A stretch of DNA of 64,000 nucleotides from Streptosporangiaceae bacterium NEAU-GS5 (GTDB taxonomy: Bacteria > Actinomycetota > Actinomycetes > Streptosporangiales > Streptosporangiaceae), in NCBI GenBank assembly GCA_017592665.1, contig JAGFNW010000024.1, positions 62,001 through 126,000 on the forward strand. The letters run 5' to 3'. This document shows positions 54,049-62,758 of this stretch, in pieces. Numbering within the stretch: position 1 is the stretch's first letter; the number at the start of each line of letters is the position of its first letter. The notes under the pieces were generated by a model. It did no database searches, had not been told where the DNA came from, and worked only from the letters and a program-made list of their open reading frames with translations. Both the position numbers and the translations under genes were made by a program.

Positions 54049-55989
54049 TCAGAGTGTCAGCCGGATGTCGGCCGCTCCGTTGGATATGGCGGCGCCGGCA
54101 CCGGTGTCGCGTATGGCGTAGACATGGCCGTCCGCGCTGCCGAAATAGACGAAGCCGTTGCCGACGAGCGGAGGGGTGCGCGTGATCGGACCGCGTGTGG
54201 CGAATTTCCACAGCCGGCCGCCGTCCGCGGCATCAAGTGCGTACAGCCGCCCGTCTCGGCACCCGACGTACACGCTGTCGTCATGGAACGTGGGGCCGGC
54301 GTCGACTCCGGCGGGCAGTTCTGTCAGCCATCGTTGCCGGCCCGTCGCGGCGTCCAGAGCCATGACGGTTCCGAGATCGTCAGCGCAGAACAAGGTGGAG
54401 CCGGCAAAAGCGGGTTCGCCTGCCACGAGGCCTCTGGTGGGCACGGTCCACCGCTGCCGGCCGGTGCCGGCGTCCAGCGCGCATACGATCGGCTGGTTCG
54501 TGGCGTTCGTGCCGCCGGAGTAGATGATGCCGTCGACGTGCACCGGCCAGCAGCCGCTCAGGTCGGCGTCGCCCGTAGTCCATAGATGAGACAGGCCGTC
54601 GCCGGCTATTTCGTAGGCCGCCAGTCCGGCGGTGGTGCCCACATGAATCCGGCCCTCGGCGTAGACAGGGGTGGAGCCCATCGCATCACCGATTGTTGCC
54701 CGGCTCACGGTCCCGTCGTGCGGCCAGATGGAGACGAGGGTGCCGTCCGTCGCCGCGAAATGGACTCCACCCGCGCCGATCACCAAATTCGAGCTGCCGA
54801 TTCCCCCGATGCGGAGTGTCCTGACCGCACCATCATCGTCGTCCCGGTCGACGATGTAGAGCAGGCCGTCCGTGGAGGCGGCGAAGACGTGCCCATCGTG
54901 GTAAAGGGGCCGGGCAAGGATCGCATCGCCTGTCTGGACACGTCGGAGATGGCTTCCGAGCACGGGATCCAGAATGTAAAGGCAACCGTCCATGGACCCG
55001 ACATACAGCTCTTTGTCGCCGCGCAGCGACATCGGAGCGTCGATCATTCCGTAGGTCTGTTGTACCCAGGGCAGCCATTCCCGCACCGGCGTCGCCTGAC
55101 CAAGGGCGGCAGGTTGTGGTGGCATCGATGTGCCGGGCGTAAGCCAGGAGATGGCCGGCGGGTCCGCATTCGATATGGCCGGCGCCGCAGCGGCTTCCGC
55201 CACGTCGGCACCGGCAGTGTGATTCATCCAGACTCGCTGCAGCTCATACGATTTGAGGGTCGTGCTGATTTTGTCGAGTCCGGGGCGCCGCCAGCGGCGC
55301 CGGCGCAGACAGTTGGAGATCAGCCGGCGAATTTCGAGAGGCACCGCCGGATGGTCTGATAACAGTTCGACGGCCCGGCGCGAATCGTAGTCGGCGGTAC
55401 CGTTGATCATCTGTGCGAGGATGCGGCCGAGTGCCTGAGAATCCGTTTTCTTGCGCCGGCGGAGCCTGCCGCGCGGGCCGAGCATCGGGAGCAGGAAATC
55501 CTCCCACCCGCGGACCACGCGGTGATCGTCGTCGAGGAAGACGGAATCCAGATCCAGCTCACCACAGCGCGCGCCTTTACCTCTGAGCCAGAGCAGCGCA
55601 TCGGTCACCTCGGCGATATTCGCACACGCCTGCTCGACGGTGAATTCCTCACCTGCTTCGATCCGCTCTCGAATCGTCCGGGCCGAGTCCTCCGGCATCC
55701 TGGTGACCGCCCACCACTTGCCCACGCGATCGACCCCGCCGTCGAGGATGGGCACGAATGGGAGTTCCTTCGATATCTCCGCCAACTGGGATACCCGGGC
55801 GAAGAACTCTCGCTCCCGGCGGGAATTGACGAAGGCGGCATCGACGTAGAGCAGTAGGGCGGGTTTCCCGGTGTTCTGCGATACGGCCGTGGACCACTCC
55901 GCCCAGGGGTCATCGTGTTTCTCGTTCTGCGGAAACGTGTACGGAGGGTTCGCGCGCCACTTGTCGGGTTTGGCGTGGAACCAGTTCAT
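54049..55989 (-). CDS. Pseudokinase fused to a PQQ-type beta-propeller
   Basis: The 646-residue product has an N-terminal kinase-like fold (about 1-270) that lacks catalytic residues. The beta-3 Lys is absent (ALLLYVD). The HRD loop reads CGELDLDSVFLDD, so HRD becomes CGE and the Asn becomes Ser. DFG reads WEDF. From about residue 330 it has about seven propeller blades with PQQ-like repeats (LDAGTGRQRWTVPT, LDAATGRQRWLTELPAG, LDAADGGRLWKFAT). It is a diverged paralogue of the upstream gene and overlaps its stop by ATGA. A regulatory or scaffold partner is likely. Confidence 0.82.
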   Translation of the reverse strand: MNWFHAKPDKWRANPPYTFPQNEKHDDPWAEWSTAVSQNTGKPALLLYVDAAFVNSRREREFFARVSQLAEISKELPFVPILDGGVDRVGKWWAVTRMPEDSARTIRERIEAGEEFTVEQACANIAEVTDALLWLRGKGARCGELDLDSVFLDDDHRVVRGWEDFLLPMLGPRGRLRRRKKTDSQALGRILAQMINGTADYDSRRAVELLSDHPAVPLEIRRLISNCLRRRRWRRPGLDKISTTLKSYELQRVWMNHTAGADVAEAAAAPAISNADPPAISWLTPGTSMPPQPAALGQATPVREWLPWVQQTYGMIDAPMSLRGDKELYVGSMDGCLYILDPVLGSHLRRVQTGDAILARPLYHDGHVFAASTDGLLYIVDRDDDDGAVRTLRIGGIGSSNLVIGAGGVHFAATDGTLVSIWPHDGTVSRATIGDAMGSTPVYAEGRIHVGTTAGLAAYEIAGDGLSHLWTTGDADLSGCWPVHVDGIIYSGGTNATNQPIVCALDAGTGRQRWTVPTRGLVAGEPAFAGSTLFCADDLGTVMALDAATGRQRWLTELPAGVDAGPTFHDDSVYVGCRDGRLYALDAADGGRLWKFATRGPITRTPPLVGNGFVYFGSADGHVYAIRDTGAGAAISNGAADIRLTL

Positions 55990-57926
55990 GTGCTTGCGGG
56001 GACGAATCGGTCCAGGTCGACGACCAGGAGAGTGCCGTCCGCGGCCCCCATGATCATCTGGGGGGCGTCGGCGGCGGGATTGTCCGCCAGTTCCACCACG
56101 GGACTGTCGCCGATCTTGTACACGGACCGGTCTGATCCGTCTGTCGCGCACACCGCATTCACCTGTCCCACCCCGCCGACGTACACGCGATCTCCGATGA
56201 GAACGGGGGACGACGTGATCGCCCCGCCGGCCAAAGTGCGCCAGATTCTCTTCCCGCTCTCGGCGTCGACCGCGTACAAGCAGCCGTCCGTACTGGCGAA
56301 GTACACGGTCCTGTCCCGGACCACCGGCCGGAAATTGACCGCGCCACCCGTGGCGAAGCTCCATTTCGGGGACCCGTCCTCGGCCGCGACCGCGTGGAGG
56401 CGCTGGTCGCCGCTGCCGAAGTACACCGTGTCCCGTGCGACGGCGGCGGAGGCGTGGATGGCGCCCTCGCTGGGATAGATCCACGCCATATCGCCGGAAC
56501 CAAGGTCGAATGCGTACATGAACCGGTTCCAGGAACCGACGAAGATGCGACCGCTGTGAGCGACAGGTGCCGCGTGCACGATGTGCCGGGTCTCGAACGT
56601 CCAGAGCAGAGCGCCCGTGCCGATCGTCCGAGCGGCGATCTGCCCGCCGCTGTCGCCGTGGATCACGATTCCTTCGCTGATGGTGGGGGCGGAGGCGACG
56701 GTGTCACGCAGGTCGGCATGCCACCTGACATGTCCCGTGGTCGCGGAAAGCGCGTTCAGACGATGGTCGCTGGTGGCGACGACGATCGTGTTCCCGTCGA
56801 TCGCCGGGGCGCTTTCAACCCGTGCCTTGGTTTCGTGCCGCCACCGCGGCTCCAGTGTGTCGGTCTCGAATGCGCAGACGACTCCGCCCAGCCCGGCCGC
56901 GACCAGCGTTCCGTGGGCGACGGCCGGACGTACATATCCGTCGGAACGCCCCATGGGGAGAGGCTGGTCCAAGGCCAAGGTGCGCGATGCGCCGAGAACC
57001 AGGGTGGGCTGTCGCACCTCGGGCTGCTCCTGCACCGGGGTCTCCGCGAACTCGCGGAGTATGCCGAGCGCGCGCGGTGGCAAGTGCGGACGCGAGGTCC
57101 TGGAATCGGCCCCCGCGAGGTCGTTCAGGGTTTTCGAGATGTGCTCGAGCGTGGGACGCGACAAGGGATCGGCGCGCATGCAGGCGTAGACGAGCCGGCG
57201 AAGCTCGGCGGGCACCGAACGCTCGCCGGTGAATTTCGGGTCGCCGGAGCGGTTGCGTTCGACCACCCAGTTGACATTGACGCGCGGCACCGCCTTCGCC
57301 GCGGCGTACGCCAGGCAGGCGCCAAACGAATATACGTCGACGGCGATCGTCTGAACTGCTGCGACATCCATTTGTTCCGGCGCCGCGAAGCCGGGCGTGC
57401 CGAACGGACGATAGGGCGTCGTTATCGGCCGCCGAGTGTCGCGGGCCAGACCGAAATCTATGAGCAGAGCGCCTTCCGCACGGACCAGGATGTTGCCGGG
57501 ATGAATATCCCGGTGAATGATCTGCTTGGCCGCCAGCGCTTCCAGGGCATGGCAGAGTGAGTTGCCCAGCCAGGCGACCGATTCCACCGGCAGCGGGGTT
57601 TCGTCGGCGCCCTCGAGTAACTGCCGCAGAGTGGGGGCTTTGATGTAGTCGACGGCGATCCAGGGATCGGAGCACTCGAGGTCGTGGCCTCGCACGGCCG
57701 GAGTGAATTCCACGCTGAGCTCCTTGGCGGCCTTCAACTCCTTCTCGAATCTCGCCAGGGAAGGCTTTCCGCCGGCTTTGATGTCTGGAGACATTCGCTT
57801 GATGGCGACGAAGTTCCCTTCGCGGTCCTGGCCGAGGTAGACCCGGCCCATCCCGCCTTCGCCCAGGACCCCGATTACCCCGTAGGGGCCGATCTGCCGG
57901 GGGTCCTCATGTGTCCACTGAAGCAC
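55986..57926 (-). CDS. Ser/Thr protein kinase fused to a PQQ-type beta-propeller
   Basis: This 646-residue protein has a complete Hanks-type kinase (about residues 13-270): G-loop GEGGMGRVY, Lys43 in VAIKR, HRDIHPGN (138-145), DFGLA (157-161) and the APE-like AAPEQ. A linker leads to a seven-blade PQQ-like beta-propeller (about 330-640) with blades such as LSATTGHVRWHADL, FDLGSGDMAWIYPS and VDAESGKRIWRTL. No membrane helix or signal peptide lies between them, so unlike most bacterial kinases with a propeller the sensor is cytoplasmic. The GTG at 57926 starts the operon. Its ligand is unknown. Confidence 0.88.
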   Translation of the reverse strand: MLQWTHEDPRQIGPYGVIGVLGEGGMGRVYLGQDREGNFVAIKRMSPDIKAGGKPSLARFEKELKAAKELSVEFTPAVRGHDLECSDPWIAVDYIKAPTLRQLLEGADETPLPVESVAWLGNSLCHALEALAAKQIIHRDIHPGNILVRAEGALLIDFGLARDTRRPITTPYRPFGTPGFAAPEQMDVAAVQTIAVDVYSFGACLAYAAAKAVPRVNVNWVVERNRSGDPKFTGERSVPAELRRLVYACMRADPLSRPTLEHISKTLNDLAGADSRTSRPHLPPRALGILREFAETPVQEQPEVRQPTLVLGASRTLALDQPLPMGRSDGYVRPAVAHGTLVAAGLGGVVCAFETDTLEPRWRHETKARVESAPAIDGNTIVVATSDHRLNALSATTGHVRWHADLRDTVASAPTISEGIVIHGDSGGQIAARTIGTGALLWTFETRHIVHAAPVAHSGRIFVGSWNRFMYAFDLGSGDMAWIYPSEGAIHASAAVARDTVYFGSGDQRLHAVAAEDGSPKWSFATGGAVNFRPVVRDRTVYFASTDGCLYAVDAESGKRIWRTLAGGAITSSPVLIGDRVYVGGVGQVNAVCATDGSDRSVYKIGDSPVVELADNPAADAPQMIMGAADGTLLVVDLDRFVPAST

Positions 57927-58289
57927 AATGCAAATTTAGCATCAATTGTTGTGTGTGCTGTGAATTTCACGGTCCGTGACATTAGCGAGACATGATGGTG
58001 TCGAACGGGGGTTCGTGGCCAATGTCCGAACGGTAACTAATAAGTAGCGGCATATGTCTTAATTTGTCCGGCAATTCGCATGGAATCCACTGTCTTGAAA
58101 GCCATGCGGCGCGGATCTGTGCCGCGAGGTTCCATCCTTGAGCCCGGTAGGTGCCTGGTCGCGCGCCGCGACTGCCGCGCCGGCAGATCCAACCGAGCGC
58201 CAACCGTCCGGTTTGGCGCATCATGAGGGCATGGCCCAAGTCGTCGCACTCTCGGGGGTCCGCTTTCGCCGGCTACTGGGGAGGCGGGC
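57927..58289. promoter_or_regulatory. Divergent intergenic region with overlapping palindromes
   Basis: This 363-bp gap separates the kinase operon from the first AfsR-like gene and must hold both promoters. GTGAATTTCAC (57960-57970) and CACGGTCCGTG (57968-57978) are two overlapping perfect palindromes, 34-52 bp before the kinase gene start, making a good operator candidate. The rest is more AT-rich than the genes and holds no supported coding sequence. Confidence 0.45.
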
Positions 58290-61106
58290 GTGAGCGTCGC
58301 GGAGGACGTGCGCTTCGGCGTGCTGGGGCCGTTGCGGGTCGAGGTGGCCGATCGGGCGGTCGGCCTCGGCGGGCCGCGTCAGCGCGCGGTTCTGGCGTTG
58401 CTGCTCATCGCGCGCGGGCGGATCGTGTCGGCCGAGCGGATCCTTTCCGAGGTGTGGGAGGGCTCGCGGCCGCCCTCCATGACGACGCTCCACGGCTACG
58501 TCTCCGAACTGCGGAGGGCGCTGGAGCCGCAGCGGGCGCCTGGTGAGACGGCCCGGTTGCTGGTGCGCGAGGGGGCCGGCTACGCCCTTCGCACGCCGCC
58601 GGCCGCGGTCGACGCCGAACGGTTCGCCGACCTCGCCGCACGCGGCCGGCGCGCGCTGGACGGCGACGACCCCGAGCACGCCGCCGATCTCCTCGGCCAG
58701 GCGCTGGCGCTGTGGCGCGGACCGGCCTACGCCGACTTCGACCGGTCGGCGTTCGCCGTGCCGGACGCGACCCGGCTGGAGGATCTGCGGGCCGCCGTAC
58801 GGGAGGATCGGCTGGCCGCCGTCATCGCGGCGGGGCGCCACGCCGAGGCGGCCGGTGAGCTCGAGGCGCTGGTGGCCGAGCAGCCGTTGCGCGAGCGCGG
58901 CTGGGAGCTGCTGGTCCTGGCCCTCTATCGGTCGGGGCGGCAGGCCGACGCGCTCGCCGCGCTTCGCCGGGTGCGCCGCCTGCTCGCCGATGAGCTGGGC
59001 ATCGATCCAGGGCGCGGGCTGCGCGAGTTGGAAGCGGCCGTGCTCGGCCAGGATCCCCGGCTGTCTCCGGGGCCGGCGTCGCCGCCCCCCGCCAAGACGG
59101 CGGGGCCTTCCGGCAACCTGCCGTTCGCGCTGTCCGGTTTCGTCGGCAGAGGCGGCGACCTCGCGGCCGTCGCGGGCCTGCTGGAGTCACACCGACTGGT
59201 CATGCTCACCGGCCCGGGCGGGGTCGGCAAGACCAGGCTGGCCCTGGAGTCGGCCCGCGCCCGGACCGACGCCGACGGGCCCTGGCTGGTGGAGCTGGGG
59301 GATCTGCACGCCCCCGAACTGCTGCCCGCCACGGTGGCCGCCGCGCTAGGTCTGCCCGCCGCGGCCTCGCCCGATCAGCTGGCCGCGATGCTGGCCGGCC
59401 GCGATCCGCTGATCGTGCTGGACAACTGCGAGCACCTGCTGGCTCCGGCCGCCATGCTGGTCCACACCCTGCTCGCGCGCTGCGGCGATTTGCGCTTCTT
59501 ATGCACCAGCCGCGAGCCGCTGGGCATTTCGGGGGAGGTGGTCTACGAGGTGCCGCCCCTGCCCGCCGCCACGGAGGCGGCGGAGCTGTTCGTCCGTCGC
59601 GCCGCCACCCAGCCCGGGTGGGAGCCCGAGCCAGGGGACGAGGAACGGATCGCCGCCCTGTGCGCGGGGCTCGACGGCATCCCGCTCGCCGTCGAGCTCG
59701 CGGCCGCCCAATGCCGGACCTTGTCCGTCGGCCAGATCGCCGAGGCGCTGGAAGATCGTTTCACCTTGCTGGTGGGCGGCCCGGCCGGGCGGCCCGACCG
59801 CCATCGGACCCTGCTGAGCACCATCGAATGGAGCGACCGGCTGCTGCGGCCGGCCGAACGCCGGCTTTTCCACCGCCTCGGCGTGTTCGGCGCGGGCTTC
59901 GATCTGGAGGCGGCCGCCGCCGTCGGCGATGTCACGCCCGTCCTCGCCCCGCTCTCGGCCCTGGTGCGCAAGTCGCTGATCACCGTGGAGCCTGGCACGG
60001 CTCCACGCCGCTACCGGATGCTGGAGACCCTCCGCCAGTACGCCCTGAACGCGCTGACCCCCGCCGAGTCGGCCACGGCTCAGGAGCGTCACCGCGTATG
60101 GGCGCTGGCCAGGGCCGAGAGCCTCGAACGCCACCTTCGCGGCCCGCAGGGCGCCCCGATGCTGGACGACCTGAGCCGCTCCCAGCCGGAGTTCCGCGCC
60201 GCCTTCGCGTCGGCGCTGGCCGTCGGGGACGGCGACTACGCGCTGCGGCTGGGTGGCGCGCTGTTCTGGTTCTGGTGGCGCCGGGGGCACGTCGCCGAGG
60301 GGCTGGCGTGGCTGTCGGACGCCTTCGCGGCCGCACCCGGCGCGGGCGTGGGCGTCCGGGCGCGTGCCCGGCTCGCCGTCGGCGCCCTGCTCTATCTCGC
60401 CGGTCAGCCGGCGCAGGCCTACGAGGTGGTCCGCACGGCCGCCGACGAGGCCCGTGCGGCCGGCGATCCGGTGACCGAGGCGATCGCCACCGCGTACGTG
60501 GCCTATTTGGGCCTGCTCAGCGGCGCCCACGTGGACGCCGCCACCCTGGCCCGCGCCGCCGTCGACCTCGCCCGGCGGACGGCCCAGGTCTGGCTGGAGG
60601 CCGAGACGCACATGGTCCGGGGGATGACGCTACGCGCCCTCGGCGATCTGCCGGGCGCCGACGCCGCCTTCAAGGAGGCGATCGCCGCGGCCCGCGCCAG
60701 CGGCCACGAATGGGTCGCGGACGGAGCCGCCTGGTGCGACATGAAGACCGCCTCGGATCGGGGGGACGGCGCCCGGGCGCTGGCGATCGCGCGGGACGTC
60801 CTCGCCGCCATGGACCGTTACGGCGACATCTCGTTCTGGCTCGTGACCGTGCACAGCGCGGCCCGCGCGCTCGCGCTGACCGGCCGGGCCGAGCAGGCGG
60901 CCGTGCTGATGGGCGCGGTGGAGGCCATCGGCGGCCGGGCCGGGGTCTCTCCGGAGCTGATGGATCCCCTGGACGGCCCGCGCGAGGCCGCGGCCGTACG
61001 GGAGGCCCTGCCGCCCGGCGCGTACGAACGCCATGCCGCGCGCGGCCGAGCCCTGTCACGGCAGGAGGCCAACGCCCTGCTGAGCACCCTCATCGACACC
61101 CGCTGA
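58290..61106 (+). CDS. AfsR-like SARP regulator (wHTH-BTAD-NB-ARC-TPR)
   Basis: This 938-residue regulator has an OmpR-type DNA-binding domain (about 8-100: FGVLGPLRVEVADRAVGLGGPRQRAVLALLLIARG), a BTAD domain (about 105-250), then an NB-ARC-type ATPase with Walker A MLTGPGGVGKTRLAL (about residue 307) and IVLDNCEHLL. A long C-terminal helical/TPR region follows. Large SARPs of this type switch on secondary-metabolite genes. The GTG at 58290 follows GGGAGGCGGG. A close paralogue begins at 62759, with an FAD monooxygenase between, so a metabolite cluster may start here. Confidence 0.92.
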   Translation: MSVAEDVRFGVLGPLRVEVADRAVGLGGPRQRAVLALLLIARGRIVSAERILSEVWEGSRPPSMTTLHGYVSELRRALEPQRAPGETARLLVREGAGYALRTPPAAVDAERFADLAARGRRALDGDDPEHAADLLGQALALWRGPAYADFDRSAFAVPDATRLEDLRAAVREDRLAAVIAAGRHAEAAGELEALVAEQPLRERGWELLVLALYRSGRQADALAALRRVRRLLADELGIDPGRGLRELEAAVLGQDPRLSPGPASPPPAKTAGPSGNLPFALSGFVGRGGDLAAVAGLLESHRLVMLTGPGGVGKTRLALESARARTDADGPWLVELGDLHAPELLPATVAAALGLPAAASPDQLAAMLAGRDPLIVLDNCEHLLAPAAMLVHTLLARCGDLRFLCTSREPLGISGEVVYEVPPLPAATEAAELFVRRAATQPGWEPEPGDEERIAALCAGLDGIPLAVELAAAQCRTLSVGQIAEALEDRFTLLVGGPAGRPDRHRTLLSTIEWSDRLLRPAERRLFHRLGVFGAGFDLEAAAAVGDVTPVLAPLSALVRKSLITVEPGTAPRRYRMLETLRQYALNALTPAESATAQERHRVWALARAESLERHLRGPQGAPMLDDLSRSQPEFRAAFASALAVGDGDYALRLGGALFWFWWRRGHVAEGLAWLSDAFAAAPGAGVGVRARARLAVGALLYLAGQPAQAYEVVRTAADEARAAGDPVTEAIATAYVAYLGLLSGAHVDAATLARAAVDLARRTAQVWLEAETHMVRGMTLRALGDLPGADAAFKEAIAAARASGHEWVADGAAWCDMKTASDRGDGARALAIARDVLAAMDRYGDISFWLVTVHSAARALALTGRAEQAAVLMGAVEAIGGRAGVSPELMDPLDGPREAAAVREALPPGAYERHAARGRALSRQEANALLSTLIDTR

Positions 61107-61120
61107 CCAGCGGTCCCAAG

Positions 61121-61151
61121 CCGTTTCCCGGCCTGGGAAGCCGATTCCCAG
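61121..61151. promoter_or_regulatory. Possible SARP-type repeat before the monooxygenase gene
   Basis: CCGTTTCCCGG (61121) and CCGATTCCCAG (61141) are direct repeats 20 bp apart, with TGGGAA between them. SARPs bind direct repeats, usually spaced by 11 or 22 bp, so the spacing is not ideal and the call is tentative. Confidence 0.3.
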
Positions 61152-61231
61152 CGACCGCCAAGCGGCCGCGCACATTCTCGTTGCCATGAGCGGCGCCGCC
61201 TCCCCGGCGGCCTGACAACGAGGGGGACCAC

Positions 61232-62596
61232 ATGAAGCGAACCACGCACGCCGTCGTCGCCGGCGCTGGAATGGGCGGGCTGCTCGCGGCCCGGGTGCTC
61301 AGCGAAACCTACGACCAGGTCACGGTGCTCGACCGGGACGGGTTACCCGATGAGGGCGTGCCGCGTCGGGGTGTGCCGCAGAGCGGCCACGCGCACGGGC
61401 TGCTGTCGCGGGGCAGCGAGATCCTCGAGGAGCTGTTTCCCGGGCTGACCGCCGACCTCGTCGCCACGGGCGCGATGACCTGCGACGCCCAGAACGACGT
61501 CCAGTGGTTCGGTGACGGCCACCCGCTGCTTCGGGCGCCGTCGCAGCTGCAGTGCCTGCTGGTGAGCCGGCCGCAACTCGAATGGTACGTACGCTCCCGG
61601 GTCGCCGCCCTTCCCGGCGTGGAGATCCACGAGCGCTGCGAGGTGATCGAGCCGATCGCCGGCGCGGACGGGACGGTCACGGGGGTACGCCTCCAGCGCC
61701 ACGGCCAGGGGCCCGAGGACATGCCCGCCGACCTCGTGGTGAACGCCACGGGCCGCAGCAACCGTGGCACTGAGTGGTTGCGCAGGCTGGGCTACGAGCT
61801 TCCGGCCGAGGAGCGCGTCGACTCCCGGCTCGTGTACGTCTCGCGCGAGTATCGGCGCCGCCCCGGCGACACCGACGTCAACGCCATGGTCGTGGGGCAC
61901 ACCACGGCCACGCCGAGGGGCGGGGTCGCGCTCAGCGGCGAAGGCGACCGCTGGCTGGTCACCCTCTTCGGCATGGGCGACGACATCGCGCCCGTCGACC
62001 CCGACGGATACCACGCGTTCGCCGCCCGGCTGCCGGTGCCCGACCTGCACCGCCTCCTGGAGCGCCTGGAACCGCTCGGCCCGCCGCGTCAGATGCGCAT
62101 CCCGGTGAGCATCCGCCGCCGCTACGAGCGGCTCGGCCGTCACCCCGAGGGCTACCTGGCCTTCGCCGACGCCCTGTGCCAGTTCAACCCCACGTACGGA
62201 CAGGGCATGACGGTGGCCGCATGCGAGGCCGCCGAACTGCGCCGATGCCTGGCGGATGGAGGTCCGACCGGCCTGGCCGGCCGCTTCTACGAGCGGGCGG
62301 CCCGGATCATCGACGTGCCGTGGGACATGTCGGTCGGCGGGGACCTGCGGTTCCCGGCGGTCGAGGGGCCGCGGACCCTCCGGGTGAAGCTGCTCAACGC
62401 CTACATCGGGCGCCTTCACGCGGCCGCGGCGGCCGACCCGGTGGTGGGCCGCGCCTTCCTGAGCGTGGCCAACCTGCAGGCGCCGCCGCAGCGTCTGCTG
62501 TCGCCGGGCGTGCTGTTCCGCGTGCTCCGCCCGCGCCGCGGCGCCACGGCGGCCCCGCAGATCGTGGCCGCGGAAAAGATCCCGGTCACCCGCTAA
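61232..62596 (+). CDS. FAD-dependent monooxygenase (PHBH-fold)
   Basis: This 454-residue flavoprotein has an N-terminal Rossmann loop (AVVAGAGMGGLLAARVL), the middle DG-like region (DLVVNATGRSNRGTEWLRRLG) and a GD-like motif, here LAFADALCQFNPTYGQGMTVA. This places it near the 2-polyprenyl-6-methoxyphenol hydroxylase/tryptophan-halogenase-related group. It probably hydroxylates or oxidises a small molecule. The substrate is unknown. GAGGGGGACC precedes the ATG. It lies between two AfsR-like genes in the same direction. Confidence 0.88.
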   Translation: MKRTTHAVVAGAGMGGLLAARVLSETYDQVTVLDRDGLPDEGVPRRGVPQSGHAHGLLSRGSEILEELFPGLTADLVATGAMTCDAQNDVQWFGDGHPLLRAPSQLQCLLVSRPQLEWYVRSRVAALPGVEIHERCEVIEPIAGADGTVTGVRLQRHGQGPEDMPADLVVNATGRSNRGTEWLRRLGYELPAEERVDSRLVYVSREYRRRPGDTDVNAMVVGHTTATPRGGVALSGEGDRWLVTLFGMGDDIAPVDPDGYHAFAARLPVPDLHRLLERLEPLGPPRQMRIPVSIRRRYERLGRHPEGYLAFADALCQFNPTYGQGMTVAACEAAELRRCLADGGPTGLAGRFYERAARIIDVPWDMSVGGDLRFPAVEGPRTLRVKLLNAYIGRLHAAAAADPVVGRAFLSVANLQAPPQRLLSPGVLFRVLRPRRGATAAPQIVAAEKIPVTR

Positions 62597-62632
62597 CACC
62601 TACGCAGATTGTGAAGAGAGGACGTTCTCACA

Positions 62633-62680
62633 ATGAAGGGCATATCCGCCGGCAACGCCGGCAACGCTGTCTGGTTTTGA
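62633..62680 (+). CDS. Possible 15-codon micro-ORF
   Basis: ATG at 62633 opens MKGISAGNAGNAVWF followed by TGA. GAGAGGA lies about ten bases upstream. The frame sits in the 162-bp gap between the monooxygenase and the second AfsR-like gene. It has a GNA repeat and ends in aromatic residues. It could be a tiny peptide precursor or leader peptide, or chance. No known family is matched. Confidence 0.3.
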   Translation: MKGISAGNAGNAVWF

Positions 62681-62758
62681 GCCCCGGCACCACTTCTTGG
62701 GGCGCGGCCCGTCGGTTACCCTCGCATCAAGATCTCCGTCAGCCATTGCGAGGGGCCG

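Noticed and set aside
57982-58239. 85-codon minus-strand frame in the gap before the first AfsR-like gene
   Set aside because: The translation has no recognisable domain, no ribosome site is seen, and base composition differs from neighbouring genes.
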